NCBI GenBank assembly: GCA_002081555.1
Contig: MZNV01002351.1
Coordinates: forward strand, 1-31,588
DNA: 31,588 bases
Reading direction: 5' to 3'
From: Protostelium mycophagum
Lineage: Eukaryota > Evosea > Variosea > Protosteliida > Protosteliaceae
A program made the translations under genes and the position numbers. Shown here piece after piece: positions 31,396-31,588 of this stretch; positions within the stretch are counted from its first letter, which is position 1; each line of letters starts with the position of its first letter. The notes under the pieces are model-generated. The model was given only the letters and a program-made list of their open reading frames with translations, did no database searches and was not told where the DNA came from.

Positions 31396-31588
31396 GTCCC
31401 ATGGTCCCAAGCCACCGTAACGCAATTCCTCACCGTAACCTGCGATAACCCCCGTGAAGTCAACGTGCGTGGCGACCTGGGTGCCTTGGGGTGTGAAAAC
31501 TCGCTGAATTTATCAGTCGAACCGAAGATACTGCAATCGGTCACCATACTCACGCACACGAACCACCAACAACATGCAACAACGAAAT
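31396..31588 (+). CDS. Possible exon of an unidentified gene, cut by window end
   Basis: The frame is open for 64 codons to the right edge. It follows a plausible acceptor (TTATTGTAG, then exon) and contains V-T-Q-F-L-T-V-T-C-D-N-P-R-E-V-N-V, then G-D-L-G-A-L-G-C-E-N-S. The alternating hydrophobic pattern looks like a beta-sandwich segment, but no family is recognised. The opposite strand is also open here (31559-31299), so strand is unsettled. Confidence 0.25.

Larger units (their letters stand above)
30821..31588. other. Right-end region, degenerate repeat, gene not resolved
   Basis: No complete gene can be supported. Two copies of TTCAAACAGTCGCCTTTT (30949 and 31231) are each followed by loosely similar text (CAATTTTC..., then CGC(A)CTCA...ACGTG). 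This suggests a diverged tandem unit of about 282 bases. A minus-strand open frame (31094-30876; starts M-S-S-Q-A-Q-R-R-Q-D-W) and a plus-strand frame at the right edge are both possible exons. Confidence 0.5.

Noticed and set aside
31299-31559. Minus-strand frame of 86 codons
   Set aside because: No recognisable features, and it competes with the plus-strand frame ending at the window edge; neither is strong enough to prefer.

Overview
The window is a compact eukaryotic nuclear segment with about 17 protein genes on both strands. Introns are mostly 34-60 nt with GT-AG ends, spacers are short and AATAAA signals lie just after stops. The gene content includes a tyrosine-type kinase with a GPS-bearing ectodomain, NEDD1, TFIIIA, NOP58, a mitochondrial PPR protein and large beta-helix/multi-pass surface proteins. 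Together with the intron style this suggests a free-living amoeba, most likely Amoebozoa such as a protosteliid. That placement is an inference from gene content, not from a marker gene.

Layout: 1-1017 holds the end of an aldo/keto reductase and a four-pass membrane protein. 1112-2563 (-) is an eight-finger TFIIIA-like factor, divergent from a TMEM234 homologue (2667-3188). 3357-4285 is a two-pass protein of unknown function. 4348-5746 (-) is a PTGR/alkenal-reductase-type oxidoreductase. 5953-11641 (-) is a very large surface protein: signal peptide, beta-helix ectodomain, Cys-rich modules and about eight membrane passes. 11957-13005 (-) is a secreted Cys-rich repeat protein. 13260-13767 (-) is a GFA/CENP-V-type zinc protein. 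13992-16245 is NOP58. 16419-21422 is the most notable gene. 21836-22290 is a small Cys-containing protein. 22260-24941 (-) is NEDD1. 25054-26259 is a PPR protein. 26421-28427 (-) and 28909-30820 (+) are a head-to-head pair of MFS transporter paralogues. The last 770 bases hold a degenerate repeat and perhaps the start of another gene.

The central discovery is 16419-21422. Fifteen exons can be laid out by hand that sum to exactly 4005 nt (1334 codons). They encode a signal peptide, four hevein-like chitin-binding modules, a GH18 chitinase fold whose catalytic DxxDxDxE motif is destroyed, a REJ-like/GAIN-like region ending in a GPS autoproteolysis motif, one transmembrane helix and a complete tyrosine-type kinase. 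This looks like a chitin-sensing receptor kinase with a non-enzymatic chitin-binding ectodomain and an adhesion-GPCR/polycystin-style self-cleavage site. In an amoeba that meets fungi it would be a natural prey- or wall-recognition receptor; that role is inferred. Two other secreted or surface genes lie nearby (5953-11641 and 11957-13005).

At smaller scale, the decamer CTCGTTGTAG occurs eight times, mostly at intron 3' ends. Introns of unrelated genes carry 15-nt palindromes of the TGCGGC-nnn-GCCGCA type. A 30-nt ACCGTG/CACGGT hairpin element occurs in two places. I see no rRNA, tRNA, CRISPR or transposase gene.
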